DNA from: JAHWJR01 sp035942035 | GTDB lineage: Bacteria; Actinomycetota; Acidimicrobiia; Acidimicrobiales; CADCSY01 | DNA length: 44,478 bases | Direction: 5' to 3' | Assembly: GCA_035942035.1 (NCBI GenBank) | Contig: DASZDK010000002.1 | Span: forward strand, 1 to 44,478 | Shown here: in pieces, positions 8,256 through 16,970 of the stretch | Layout of the letters: the number at the start of each line of letters is the position of its first letter | Numbering within the stretch: the first letter of the stretch is position 1 | The notes under the pieces: model-generated | What the model saw: only the letters and a program-made list of their open reading frames with translations | Databases searched by the model: none | What the model was told of the DNA's origin: nothing | Position numbers and translations under genes: made by a program

Positions 8256-9287
8256 GTGACCCTCGCGATCGAGCTTGCCTACTGGCAGCTGCTGGTGATC
8301 AAGGTCCTGGCCGTGATGGTGATCGTGCCCACGGCCACCGCCGTCATCGTCCAGACCTTCCTGTTCAAGATGATGGCCCACATGCAGAGCCGGCTCGGTC
8401 CCATGGAGGCCGGGCCCCACGGTGCCCTCCAGCTGCTGGCCGACGGGGGCAAGTTCCTCCAGAAGGAGCTCCTGGCTCCCGAGCGGGCCGACCGCAGGGT
8501 GTTCTTCCTGGCGCCGACCGTGGTCCTGCTGTCCACCTTCCTGCTGTTCGTGGTCATCCCCGCCGGGCCCAACGTGGTGGCCGAAGACCTCGACATCGGC
8601 ATCTTCTTCGCCCTCGCCGTGTCCTCCATCTCGGTGCTCGGCATCCTCATGGCGGGCTGGGCCTCGGCCAACAAGTACGCCCTCATGGGCGGCCTGCGGG
8701 CGGCCGGCCAGCTCATCGCCTACGAGTTGCCCCTGGTGCTCGCCGTGGTCGGCGTGGTCATCCAGTCGGGTGAGCTGAGCCTGCAGGGCATCGTGCGGGC
8801 CCAAGCCGAGGGGGCCATCTTCGGGGTCGGTCTCATCGGGCAGCCCTTCATCTTCACCCAGTTCATCGGGTTCGCCCTGTTCCTGGTGGCCACCCAGGCC
8901 GAGCTCACCCAGCCGCCATTCGACATGCCCATCGCCGAGTCGGAGCTGGTGGCCGGCTACCAGGTCGAGTACAGCGGCCTGCAGTTCCTGTTCTTCTACC
9001 TCGGGGAGTTCGGAGCCGCCTTCGCCTTCTCGGCCCTGGCCGCCACCATGTTCCTGGGCGGTTGGTACGTCCCCGGCCTCGACGTCGACGGCGGGCTTGT
9101 CTCCAACCTGGTCGGGCCGGCGGTGCTGTTCGTCAAGACCATGCTCGTGGCCTTCCTGATCTTCTGGATCCGCTTCACCTACCCTCGCCTGCGGGAGGAC
9201 CAGCTCCAGACGTTCGCCTGGAAGTTCCTCATCCCCCTCGCCCTGGTCAACATCCTGGCCACTGGCGTGTTCAAGGTTCTCTTCTAG
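8256..9287 (+). CDS. nuoH: NADH-quinone oxidoreductase subunit H
   Basis: Membrane subunit that links the quinone cavity to the proton channels, 343 residues with about eight helices. It shows GPMEAGPHGALQLLADGGK near residue 47, and the signature QPPFDMPIAESELVAGYQVE with the conserved acidic loop near the quinone tunnel. The GTG at 8256 is the only plausible start: upstream codons in frame are Arg/Gly/Pro-rich and fall within the palindromic gap. GGGGG lies a few bases upstream. It resumes the operon after the gap and is followed 14 bases later by nuoI. Confidence 0.96.
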   Translation: MTLAIELAYWQLLVIKVLAVMVIVPTATAVIVQTFLFKMMAHMQSRLGPMEAGPHGALQLLADGGKFLQKELLAPERADRRVFFLAPTVVLLSTFLLFVVIPAGPNVVAEDLDIGIFFALAVSSISVLGILMAGWASANKYALMGGLRAAGQLIAYELPLVLAVVGVVIQSGELSLQGIVRAQAEGAIFGVGLIGQPFIFTQFIGFALFLVATQAELTQPPFDMPIAESELVAGYQVEYSGLQFLFFYLGEFGAAFAFSALAATMFLGGWYVPGLDVDGGLVSNLVGPAVLFVKTMLVAFLIFWIRFTYPRLREDQLQTFAWKFLIPLALVNILATGVFKVLF

Positions 9288-9301
9288 GAAGGAGGTCACA
9301 C

Positions 9302-9778
9302 GTGCCAGAGCTACCCGGCCTGATGAAGGGCCTCGGCGTGACCCTGCGGACCATGCTCAAGCCGGCGGTCACCACGCAGTACCCGCGAGTAAAGGAGGCG
9401 CCTCCGACGCGGGCCCGGGGCGTGATCGCTCTCAAGGAGGAGAACTGCACGGTCTGCATGCTGTGCGCCCGCCAGTGCCCCGACTGGTGCATCTATATCG
9501 AGGGCCACAAGACCAAGGCACCGCCCCGGCGCCCGGGGGGCAAGCCCCGCACCGTCCAGCTGCTCGACCGCTTCGACATCGACTACTCACTGTGCATGTA
9601 CTGCGGGATCTGCGTGGAGGTCTGCCCCTTCGACGCACTGTTCTGGAGTCCCGAGTACGAGTACTCCGAGCCCCGCATCGCCGATCTCCTCCACGACAAG
9701 GAGCGTCTCGGCGAGTGGATGGACGGCGTTCCCGAGCCCGAGCCGCTCGAGGCGGGCGCCCAGGCGGGCAAGAGGTAG
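9302..9778 (+). CDS. nuoI: NADH-quinone oxidoreductase subunit I
   Basis: Ferredoxin-like peripheral subunit that carries clusters N6a and N6b on the electron path to NuoB. 158 residues from a GTG at 9302, with a strong AAGGAGG six bases upstream. Both 8Fe motifs are complete: CTVCMLCARQCP near residue 44 and CMYCGICVEVCPFDAL near residue 98. An N-terminal amphipathic stretch (residues 1-30) matches the membrane-associated helix of the family. The Arg/Pro/Lys segment between the motifs (KAPPRRPGGKPRTVQL) is typical of bacterial NuoI. Confidence 0.97.
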   Translation: MPELPGLMKGLGVTLRTMLKPAVTTQYPRVKEAPPTRARGVIALKEENCTVCMLCARQCPDWCIYIEGHKTKAPPRRPGGKPRTVQLLDRFDIDYSLCMYCGICVEVCPFDALFWSPEYEYSEPRIADLLHDKERLGEWMDGVPEPEPLEAGAQAGKR

Positions 9779-9782
9779 TCCC

Positions 9783-10301
9783 ATGGCCGCGCAGAACCTG
9801 GCGTTCGCCGTCCTCGCCGTGGTGGCCGTGCTCGCCGCCCTGCGGGTGGTCACCACCCGCAACGTGGTCCACGCCGCGCTCTACCTGGTGGCGGTCCTGG
9901 GAAGCGTGGGAGCGCTGTACGTCCTGCTGGCCGCCGAGTTCCTGGCCGCGGTGCAGGTCCTGATCTACATCGGCGCCATCGTGGTGCTGTTCCTGTTCGG
10001 GATCATGCTGACCCGTCCGACCCTTGGGCGCGACTCGGGCCTCGACAACGACCAGCGCTGGCTGGCCGGCATCACCGGCCTGTTCCTGTTCGGGGTGCTG
10101 TCCTACGTCCTGGTCGAGGCCTTCGGCGACGAGCGTCTGCCCCGGCTGGAGGGCCTGGACCGAGAGGCATTGACCGCCGAACGGGGCACCGGCGCGGTGG
10201 GCGACGCCATCTTCTCCACCTACCTGGTCCCCTTCGAGGTCGTCTCCGTGCTGCTGCTCGCCGCCCTGGTGGGAGCCATCGTGCTGGCGAGGAGGGAGTG
10301 A
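9783..10301 (+). CDS. nuoJ: NADH-quinone oxidoreductase subunit J
   Basis: Membrane subunit with the flexible helix 3 (the pi-bulge region) that couples quinone chemistry to pumping. 172 residues, five hydrophobic helices. The helix-3 motif EFLAAVQVLIYIGAIVVLFLFGIML is intact at about residues 57-81. It starts four bases after nuoI; the ATG has a purine-rich AAGAGG before it. Confidence 0.96.
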   Translation: MAAQNLAFAVLAVVAVLAALRVVTTRNVVHAALYLVAVLGSVGALYVLLAAEFLAAVQVLIYIGAIVVLFLFGIMLTRPTLGRDSGLDNDQRWLAGITGLFLFGVLSYVLVEAFGDERLPRLEGLDREALTAERGTGAVGDAIFSTYLVPFEVVSVLLLAALVGAIVLARRE

Positions 10302-10356
10302 CCGTGCCGTCATCGAGGCGACCGCCCCTTCCGGTCTCCGCCGCAGGAAGGCGCTG

Positions 10357-10665
10357 ATGCTGGTCAATCAGTTCCTGGTGCTGGGAGCGGTGCTGTTCTC
10401 CATCGGCGTCTACGGCGTGCTGGCCCGGCGCAACGGCGTCCTGGTGTTGATGTCCATCGAGCTCATCCTGAACGCCGTCAACATCAACCTGGTGGCCCTC
10501 GGGGCGCTCCACGACGCCTCCGGAGCGGTGACTGGGCAGGTGTTCGCCCTGTTCGTCATCACCATCGCCGCCGCCGAGGTCGGCGTGGGGCTCGCCATCG
10601 TCCTCCTCATCTACCGCAACCGGGCGAGCGTCGACCTCGACGAGGTCGACCTCATGAAGGGCTGA
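10357..10665 (+). CDS. nuoK: NADH-quinone oxidoreductase subunit K
   Basis: Small three-helix membrane subunit (102 residues). Both channel glutamates are present: in VLMSIELILNAVNIN (about residue 35) and in ITIAAAEVGVGLAI (about residue 71). The ATG at 10357 has AGGAAG a few bases upstream. A 55-bp gap, the second longest in the operon, separates it from nuoJ; nothing else was recognised there. Confidence 0.96.
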   Translation: MLVNQFLVLGAVLFSIGVYGVLARRNGVLVLMSIELILNAVNINLVALGALHDASGAVTGQVFALFVITIAAAEVGVGLAIVLLIYRNRASVDLDEVDLMKG

Positions 10666-10667
10666 CC

Positions 10668-12785
10668 GTGCTCGACAACGCGTGGGTCATCCCCACCCTC
10701 ACCTTCGTCTCCTTCTGGCTCATCCTCTTCTTCGGCAAGCGCCTGCCGGGGCACGGTGCCGAGATCGGCATCGGGGCCTTGGGGCTCGCCTTCGTGCTCT
10801 CGTGCGTGGCTGTGGTCCAGTGGGTCGACCGTCCGGCCACCGAGGTGGTGCCGCACGGGACGACCGAGGAGGTCCACGGCGAGGAGGACGAGGAACACGG
10901 GGCTGCGGGCGGGCAACAAGGCCAGGACCGCCAGGTCGTGGCGACCGCGGTGGAGACCGGTGAGCACGCCGAGGAGACCCCCATCCGCTCGGCGGTCGAG
11001 CGCAACGTCACTTGGTTCACCATCGGCGACGTCGAGGTGACCGCGGGCACGGCCGTCGACGGGCTGACGGTGGTGATGCTCTTCACCGTCACCCTCATCT
11101 CCCTGCTGGTGCACGTCTTCTCCACCAACTACATGCACGGTGACGTGCGCTTCACCTACTTCTTCGCCGCCCTGTCGCTGTTCACCACGGGGATGCTGCT
11201 GCTGGTCGTCTCCAGCAGCACGCTCCAGGCCCTGTTCGGCTGGGAGCTGATGGGGCTGTGCAGCTTCATGTTGATCGGGCACTGGTGGGAGAAGGCGGAG
11301 AACTCCAACGCCGCCATGAAGGCGTTCCTCACCACCCGTACGGGCGACGTCGGCCTGCTGGTCGGCATCGTGACGCTGTTCTTCGCCGCTGGGCAGACCT
11401 TCGACATCGCCTTGATCAACGAGCGGGCCCTGACCGGGGCCATCGGCCACACCGCTTTGGTGGTCGGCGCCGTCGGGCTCTTCATCGGGGTGATCGGCAA
11501 GTCAGCCCAGTTCCCGTTGCACACGTGGCTCCCCGACGCCATGGCTGGTCCCACGCCGGTGTCGGCGCTCATCCACGCCGCCACCATGGTCGTGGCCGGC
11601 GTCTACCTGGTCGCCCGCCTCTACGGGGTGTTCTGGGAGGCGTTCGACATCGGCGCCGGCGGGGTCAACCCCATCGCCGTGGTGGGCGGGATCACCGTGC
11701 TCATCGCCGCTGCCCTGGCCTTCGTGCAGGACGACATCAAGAAGGTGCTGGCCTATTCCACGGTGAGCCAGCTGGGCTACATGGTCATGGCACTCGGCGT
11801 GGGTGCGTGGACCGCCGGCATCTTCCACCTGTTCACCCACGCCTTCTTCAAGGGCCTGCTGTTCCTCGGTGCGGGCTCGGTCAGCCACGCCGTCCACAGC
11901 TTCGACATGAAGGCCGACATGGGCGGGCTGCGAAAGTACATGCCCACGACCTTCGTCACCTTCCTCATCGGCTCGGTGGCCCTGGCCGGGCTGTTCCCGC
12001 TGGCCGGCTTCTGGTCGAAGGACGAGATCCTCGTCGGTGCCGCCGAGAACGGCTACCCGGTGTTCGAGCTGGTGGGCATCGTGGGCGCCTTCCTCACCGC
12101 CGCCTACATGACCCGCTGCGTCTACCTGACCTTCTTCGGCGAGTACCGGGGGCACGCCCACCCCCACGAGTCACCTCGGCCCATCACCATCCCGCTGATC
12201 GTCCTGGCCGTGTTCTCGGTGGGCGCCGGCCTGCTCAACGCTCCCGGGATCGAGAAGTTCTTCGAGATCACCGAGAACCGGGTGTTCCTGCTGGCCGGGG
12301 TCGAGCATCACAGCTTCGAGGTCTTCCCGGCGGTGGTCTCCACCGTGGTGGTGCTGGCCGCCATCGCCTTCGCCTACCTGCTGTTCTTCGAGCGGCGCCT
12401 CCCGCGGGGTCTCACCCGCCGCAACGCCGTGGCCCGCTCCGGCTACAGGCTGCTGATCAACAAGTACTACCTCGACCACCTCTACACCGGGGTCATCGTC
12501 GGGTCGGTCAAGGGGGCCATCGCCCGGGCCGCCTACTGGTTCAACCAGAAGGTGATCGACGGCGTGGTCAACGCCGTGGGCATCGCCGCCCGGCGCTCCG
12601 GCGACTGGACCTACCGCCACATCGACCAGGCGGTGGTCGACGCCGCGGTCAACGGTGCCGGCTTCGGCGCCGAGGGCTTCGGCGGCATTCTCCGAACCGT
12701 CCAGACCGGCCGGGTGCAGCAGTACGCCGCCCTGTTGTTCGGTGCCGCCACGGTGCTGGCGCTCGGCCTCATCATCTTCGTCTAA
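10668..12785 (+). CDS. nuoL: NADH-quinone oxidoreductase subunit L, second copy, with acidic insertion
   Basis: Antiporter-like complex I subunit, 705 residues, with GTG start two bases after nuoK. The family core is complete: GWELMGLCSFMLIGHWWE near residue 190, GKSAQFPLHTWLPDAMAGP near 277, IHAATMVVAGVYL, and the long C-terminal lateral helix region from about residue 580. Between the first and second helices (about residues 50-115) is an unusual polar insertion rich in Glu, Asp, His, Gly and Gln (for example EEVHGEEDEEHG). Usual length is 610-660, so the insertion accounts for the excess. It is the paralogue that works with the second nuoM and nuoN. Confidence 0.96.
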   Translation: MLDNAWVIPTLTFVSFWLILFFGKRLPGHGAEIGIGALGLAFVLSCVAVVQWVDRPATEVVPHGTTEEVHGEEDEEHGAAGGQQGQDRQVVATAVETGEHAEETPIRSAVERNVTWFTIGDVEVTAGTAVDGLTVVMLFTVTLISLLVHVFSTNYMHGDVRFTYFFAALSLFTTGMLLLVVSSSTLQALFGWELMGLCSFMLIGHWWEKAENSNAAMKAFLTTRTGDVGLLVGIVTLFFAAGQTFDIALINERALTGAIGHTALVVGAVGLFIGVIGKSAQFPLHTWLPDAMAGPTPVSALIHAATMVVAGVYLVARLYGVFWEAFDIGAGGVNPIAVVGGITVLIAAALAFVQDDIKKVLAYSTVSQLGYMVMALGVGAWTAGIFHLFTHAFFKGLLFLGAGSVSHAVHSFDMKADMGGLRKYMPTTFVTFLIGSVALAGLFPLAGFWSKDEILVGAAENGYPVFELVGIVGAFLTAAYMTRCVYLTFFGEYRGHAHPHESPRPITIPLIVLAVFSVGAGLLNAPGIEKFFEITENRVFLLAGVEHHSFEVFPAVVSTVVVLAAIAFAYLLFFERRLPRGLTRRNAVARSGYRLLINKYYLDHLYTGVIVGSVKGAIARAAYWFNQKVIDGVVNAVGIAARRSGDWTYRHIDQAVVDAAVNGAGFGAEGFGGILRTVQTGRVQQYAALLFGAATVLALGLIIFV

Positions 12786-12809
12786 GCCACCAAGGAGAAC
12801 CGGGACGAC

Positions 12810-14336
12810 ATGGAAGCCCTCGACGATCTCGCTCTCAGCCTTGCGGTGTTCGTGCCCCTGGCCGTCGCCGCGGTCATGCTGGTGGTGCCCCGGGAGGACG
12901 AGGCGGCCCACAAGCTCATGGCGTTGGGCGCCACGTTGGCCACCTTCGCCGTCGGCCTCCTGGTCATGGCCCGCTTCGACTACGGCCGTAGCGAGCAGTT
13001 GCAGTTCCGGGTGGACGCGCCGTGGATCGACGTGATCAACAGTCGCTACCTGCTCGGGGTGGACGGCATCTCCCTGCCCCTGCTGGTGCTCTCGATGTTC
13101 GTGTGCGTGCTGGTCGTGGTCTACAGCTGGAACCACTTCCCCGAGCCGCACAACCCCAAGGCGTTCCTCATCCTGATCCTGGTGCTCGAAACCGGCATGA
13201 ACGGTACGTTCGTGGCCCAGGACCTGATCCTCTTCTTCGTGTTCTTCGAGGTCGTGCTCCTGCCGATGTACTTCATGATCGGCGTGTGGGGCGGCGAGCA
13301 GCGCCAGTACGCCGCCATCAAGTTCTTCCTGTTCACCCTGTTCGGCTCGGCCCTGATGATCCTCAGCTTCCTGGCCCTGTACTTCTCGGGGGGCCAGACC
13401 TTCTCCATCCAGCAGCTGGTGGTGGTGGCGGCCGACAACATCCCCCGCTCGACGCAGCTGATCATCTTCGGGGGCCTGTTCATGGGCTTCGCCATCAAGG
13501 TGCCCATGTTCCCGTTCCACACGTGGCTCCCGGACGCCCACACCCAGGCCCCCACCCAGGGCTCGGTCATCCTGGCCGCCATCCTGCTGAAGCTCGGCAC
13601 CTACGGGTTCGTCCGCATCGCCATCCCGATCCTGCCCGAGGCGGCCATGGCCTGGGCGCCGGTGATCGGCGGCCTGGCGGTGGTCGGCATCATCTACGGC
13701 GCCCTCGGCTGCCTCGCCCAGAGCGACATGAAGCGGCTCATCGCCTTCTCCTCGGTGGCCCACATGGGCTTCGTGATGCTGGGCATCGCCACGCTCACCG
13801 ACTTCGGCATCAACGCCGCCGTGTTCGGCATGGTGGCCCACGGGCTCATCACCGGGATGCTGTTCTTCGTCGCCGGTTCGGTGAAGGACCGCTTCCACAC
13901 CCTCGAGTTGTCCCGCCTGGGTGGCCTGCTCCTCCAGGCGCCCCGCATGGGCTGGATCCTCGGATTCTGCGCCATGGCCTCGCTGGGCCTTCCGGGCCTC
14001 GCCGGCTTCTGGGGTGAGTTCCCCGCCATCCTCGCCGCCTACAGCCCGGCGGAGGGCCTGTCCGAGGCGCTGTTCCGGACCTACATGGTCATCGCCGCCC
14101 TGGGCACCGTCCTCGCCGCCGGCTACCTGCTGTGGATGCTGCAGCGGGCCGCCTTCGGCACCCCCAAGCCCGAGTTCGCCAAGGCGCCCATCGCCGACAT
14201 GCATTGGCCCGAATACGTCGCGTGGGTGCCGATGCTGGTGCTCATCCTCGTGCTCGGCATCTTCCCCGGCCTACTGTTCGGGCTGACCGACGGCGCCGTG
14301 GGCAACGCCTTGTCATCCTTCGGGGCGGGGCGGTAG
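12810..14336 (+). CDS. nuoM: NADH-quinone oxidoreductase subunit M, second copy
   Basis: Antiporter-like subunit of the second complex I set, 508 residues. ATG at 12810 with AAGGAG at 12792-12797. It shows FFVFFEVVLLPMYFMIGVWGG with the conserved glutamate, and KVPMFPFHTWLPDAHTQAP near residue 230. It resembles but is clearly diverged from the first copy at 1518-3053: the N-terminus and the loop sequences differ throughout. Twenty-four bases separate it from nuoL, and four from nuoN. Confidence 0.97.
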   Translation: MEALDDLALSLAVFVPLAVAAVMLVVPREDEAAHKLMALGATLATFAVGLLVMARFDYGRSEQLQFRVDAPWIDVINSRYLLGVDGISLPLLVLSMFVCVLVVVYSWNHFPEPHNPKAFLILILVLETGMNGTFVAQDLILFFVFFEVVLLPMYFMIGVWGGEQRQYAAIKFFLFTLFGSALMILSFLALYFSGGQTFSIQQLVVVAADNIPRSTQLIIFGGLFMGFAIKVPMFPFHTWLPDAHTQAPTQGSVILAAILLKLGTYGFVRIAIPILPEAAMAWAPVIGGLAVVGIIYGALGCLAQSDMKRLIAFSSVAHMGFVMLGIATLTDFGINAAVFGMVAHGLITGMLFFVAGSVKDRFHTLELSRLGGLLLQAPRMGWILGFCAMASLGLPGLAGFWGEFPAILAAYSPAEGLSEALFRTYMVIAALGTVLAAGYLLWMLQRAAFGTPKPEFAKAPIADMHWPEYVAWVPMLVLILVLGIFPGLLFGLTDGAVGNALSSFGAGR

Positions 14337-14340
14337 CGCG

Positions 14341-15843
14341 GTGGAGACGCTGTTCCGCTCTCCCGCGGTCGACTTCCACGCCTTCGCGCCCGAGATCGTC
14401 CTGGTGCTGGTCCTCGTGGTGCTGCTCTTCGTCGACCTGGTGTTCGAGGAGCGGGGCCGCTGGGCTACCTCGACCGTGGCCGGCATCGGGCTGCTGGCCT
14501 CGCTGGTGCCGGTGCTGACCCTGGCCGTCGCCGGCGGCGACCGCAGCCTGTTCGACGGCGCCTACGTCGTCGACGACTTCGCCCTGGTCCTCAAGGGGCT
14601 GTTCCTCGTCGCCGGCTACGTGACCGTGCTCATCAGTACCGACTACGTGGCCGAGGGCGACTACTACGAGGGCGAGTACTACTTCCTGTTGCTCTCGTCG
14701 TTGCTGGGGATGACGGTGATGGCCTCGGCTCGCGACCTGATCAGCATCTTCGTGGCCCTCGAGCTGCTCTCCATCCCCGCCTACCTGCTGGCCGGCTGGC
14801 GCAAGCGCGACCTGCGGGGCAACGAGGCGTCGCTCAAGTACTACCTGCTCGGGGTGTTCGCCTCGGCGGTGATGCTCTACGGGATGTCGCTGGTGTTCGG
14901 CGTCACCGGGTCCACCGTGCTCAGCGAGATCGGCGATGCGTTGGCAGGGGGCTCGTCGACCGTGCCGGTGGTGACCGTCGGCATCGTCTTCGTGGTGGTG
15001 GGCTTCGCCTTCAAGGTGTCGGCGGTGCCCTTCCACACCTGGGCGCCCGACACCTACCAGGGTGCCCCCACGCCGATCACCGCCTTCTTGTCGGTGGCGT
15101 CCAAGGCCGCCGGCTTCGTCGCCCTTCTCCAGCTGGTGTTCATCGCCTTCCTCGGCCAGGACGACGTGTGGGCGCCGTTGTTCTGGGTGCTGGCAGCCCT
15201 GACCATGACCGTGGGCAATCTCATCGCCCTGCGCCAGACCAACATCGTGCGTCTGTTGGCCTACTCCTCGGTGGCCCAGGCCGGTTTCATGCTGGCGCCG
15301 TTGGCCGTCGCCGCCTCGATTCCCGCCGAGCGGGGCGGCATCGCCAACGCCACCGAGGCGGTGGTGACCTACCTGATCATCTACGCGGCCATGAACCTGG
15401 GGGCCTTCGCCGTGGTCATGGCCGTGGCCCGCAAGACTCGATCGGGCGAGATCGGCTCCTACGGGGGCCTGTTCGACTACGCCCCGGGGCTGGCCGTGGT
15501 GATGGCCGTCTTCTTGTTCGCCCTCGCCGGCATCCCGCCCCTCGGTGGGTGGTACGCAAAGTTCGTCGTGTTCAAGTCACTGCTCGACGCCGGCACGGGC
15601 GCCGCCATCGCCCTGGCCGTGGTCGCCGCGGTGAACTCGGTGATCGCGCTCTTCTACTACGCCTCGGTGGCCCGGCAGATGTTCATGGACCCCGTGCCCG
15701 ACGGCGACACCACCCGGGTGCAGGTGCCGGCGGCGCTGACGGCGTCGCTCGCCCTGTGCGCGGTGGCCACCGTGGCATTCGGGTTCTTCCCCAACCTCGC
15801 CGCCCGGCTGGGCGACGTGGCCTTGTTCGGCGCCCTCCCGTAG
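14341..15843 (+). CDS. nuoN: NADH-quinone oxidoreductase subunit N, second copy
   Basis: Antiporter-like subunit of the second complex I set, 500 residues, GTG start four bases after nuoM. The channel motif FKVSAVPFHTWAPDTYQGAP is at about residue 225, followed by TPITAFLSVASKAAGF; the later helix carries RQTNIVRLLAYSSVAQAGF, in which the position that is usually Lys before RLLAYSS is Val. It ends two bases before the start of the methyltransferase gene, which points to cotranscription. Confidence 0.97.
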   Translation: METLFRSPAVDFHAFAPEIVLVLVLVVLLFVDLVFEERGRWATSTVAGIGLLASLVPVLTLAVAGGDRSLFDGAYVVDDFALVLKGLFLVAGYVTVLISTDYVAEGDYYEGEYYFLLLSSLLGMTVMASARDLISIFVALELLSIPAYLLAGWRKRDLRGNEASLKYYLLGVFASAVMLYGMSLVFGVTGSTVLSEIGDALAGGSSTVPVVTVGIVFVVVGFAFKVSAVPFHTWAPDTYQGAPTPITAFLSVASKAAGFVALLQLVFIAFLGQDDVWAPLFWVLAALTMTVGNLIALRQTNIVRLLAYSSVAQAGFMLAPLAVAASIPAERGGIANATEAVVTYLIIYAAMNLGAFAVVMAVARKTRSGEIGSYGGLFDYAPGLAVVMAVFLFALAGIPPLGGWYAKFVVFKSLLDAGTGAAIALAVVAAVNSVIALFYYASVARQMFMDPVPDGDTTRVQVPAALTASLALCAVATVAFGFFPNLAARLGDVALFGALP

Positions 15844-15845
15844 GG

Positions 15846-16970
15846 GTGCTGGTCGAGCGCATCCGGCGGTTTGGCCCCGTCCGTTTCGACGAGTTCGTCG
15901 ACGACGCCCTCTATGGCGCGGAGGGGTTCTTCTTCACCGGCCGGGGCGCCGGGCGCCGCGCCGACTTCCTCACCAGCCCCGAGGTGGGTCCGCTGTTCGG
16001 GGCGGTGGTGGCCCGGGCCATGGACGCCGAGTGGCAGCGGCTGGGCCGGCCCGACCCGTTCGTGGTGGTGGAAGGCGGGGCCGGCCGTGGTGCCCTGGCC
16101 CGGTCGATCCTCGACGCCGGTCCCTCCTGCGCAGGTGCCCTGCGTTACGTGTGCGTGGAGCACTCGCCGGTCCTACGCGAGCGAGCGGCGGAGCGACTGC
16201 CCGTCGAGCCGCCGACCAACGTGTTCGGGGCCGCCGGCGGAGGTGATCCCGACGCGGCGTCGCCCTTCGTCCCCGGAGAGGGACCGATCGTCACCGTGCT
16301 GTCCGACCTGCCGGCGCTGAAGGTGACCGGCGTGGTGGTGGCGAACGAGCTGCTCGACAACCTGCCGTTCCGGCTGCTCGAGCGCCGGGACGGCGACTGG
16401 GCCGAGGTCCTCGTCGGTATGGGCGACGACGGTGCGCCCGTCGAGGTCCTGGCCTCGGCGCCTTCGGCGGCCGCCGCCGTGGCCGAGCAGCTCGTCCCCA
16501 CCGCCGCCGCCGGCAGCCGCATCCCACTCCAGGGTTCCGCCGCCGCCTGGTTGCGGCGGGCGAGGGCGGTGCTCGACCGGGGCCGGGTCGTGGTCATCGA
16601 CTTCGCCACCACCACGCCGGCTCTGGCTGCTCGCCCGTGGCGGGAATGGGTGCGCACCTACCGGGCCCACGGGCCGGGCGGTTCCCCGCTCGAAGCCCCC
16701 GGCTCCCAGGACATCACCTGCGAGGTCGCCGTCGACCAGCTCGCCGCCCGCCTCGGCCCCCCGGCTGGCGAGCTGTCCCAGGCGGACTGGCTGCGCCGGC
16801 ACGGCCTCGACCAGCTGGTGGACGCGGCCCGCACTGACTGGCATGAGCGGGCACACGTGGGTGACCTGGCGGCCCTGGCCGCCCGCAGCCGGGTGGGCGA
16901 GGGCCAGGCCCTGTGTGACCCCAGCGGGCTGGGGGCGTTCCGGGTGTTGGAATGGGTGGCGGGATCGTGA
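15846..16970 (+). CDS. SAM-dependent methyltransferase, MidA/NDUFAF7 family
   Basis: 374 residues from a GTG at 15846, two bases after the nuoN stop. It shows the layout of the class I methyltransferase family known from MidA (Dictyostelium) and NDUFAF7 (mitochondria): SPEVGPLFG near residue 47, the SAM-binding glycine motif VEGGAGRGALARSIL near 77, VVANELLDNLPFRLLERR near 165, and late motifs WREWVRTYRAHGPGGSP and GSQDITCEVAVDQL. In mitochondria NDUFAF7 methylates an arginine of the NuoD homologue NDUFS2 and is needed for complex I assembly. The position directly after nuoN suggests the same role here; that is an inference. The 3' end overlaps the next gene by one base. Confidence 0.85.
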   Translation: MLVERIRRFGPVRFDEFVDDALYGAEGFFFTGRGAGRRADFLTSPEVGPLFGAVVARAMDAEWQRLGRPDPFVVVEGGAGRGALARSILDAGPSCAGALRYVCVEHSPVLRERAAERLPVEPPTNVFGAAGGGDPDAASPFVPGEGPIVTVLSDLPALKVTGVVVANELLDNLPFRLLERRDGDWAEVLVGMGDDGAPVEVLASAPSAAAAVAEQLVPTAAAGSRIPLQGSAAAWLRRARAVLDRGRVVVIDFATTTPALAARPWREWVRTYRAHGPGGSPLEAPGSQDITCEVAVDQLAARLGPPAGELSQADWLRRHGLDQLVDAARTDWHERAHVGDLAALAARSRVGEGQALCDPSGLGAFRVLEWVAGS

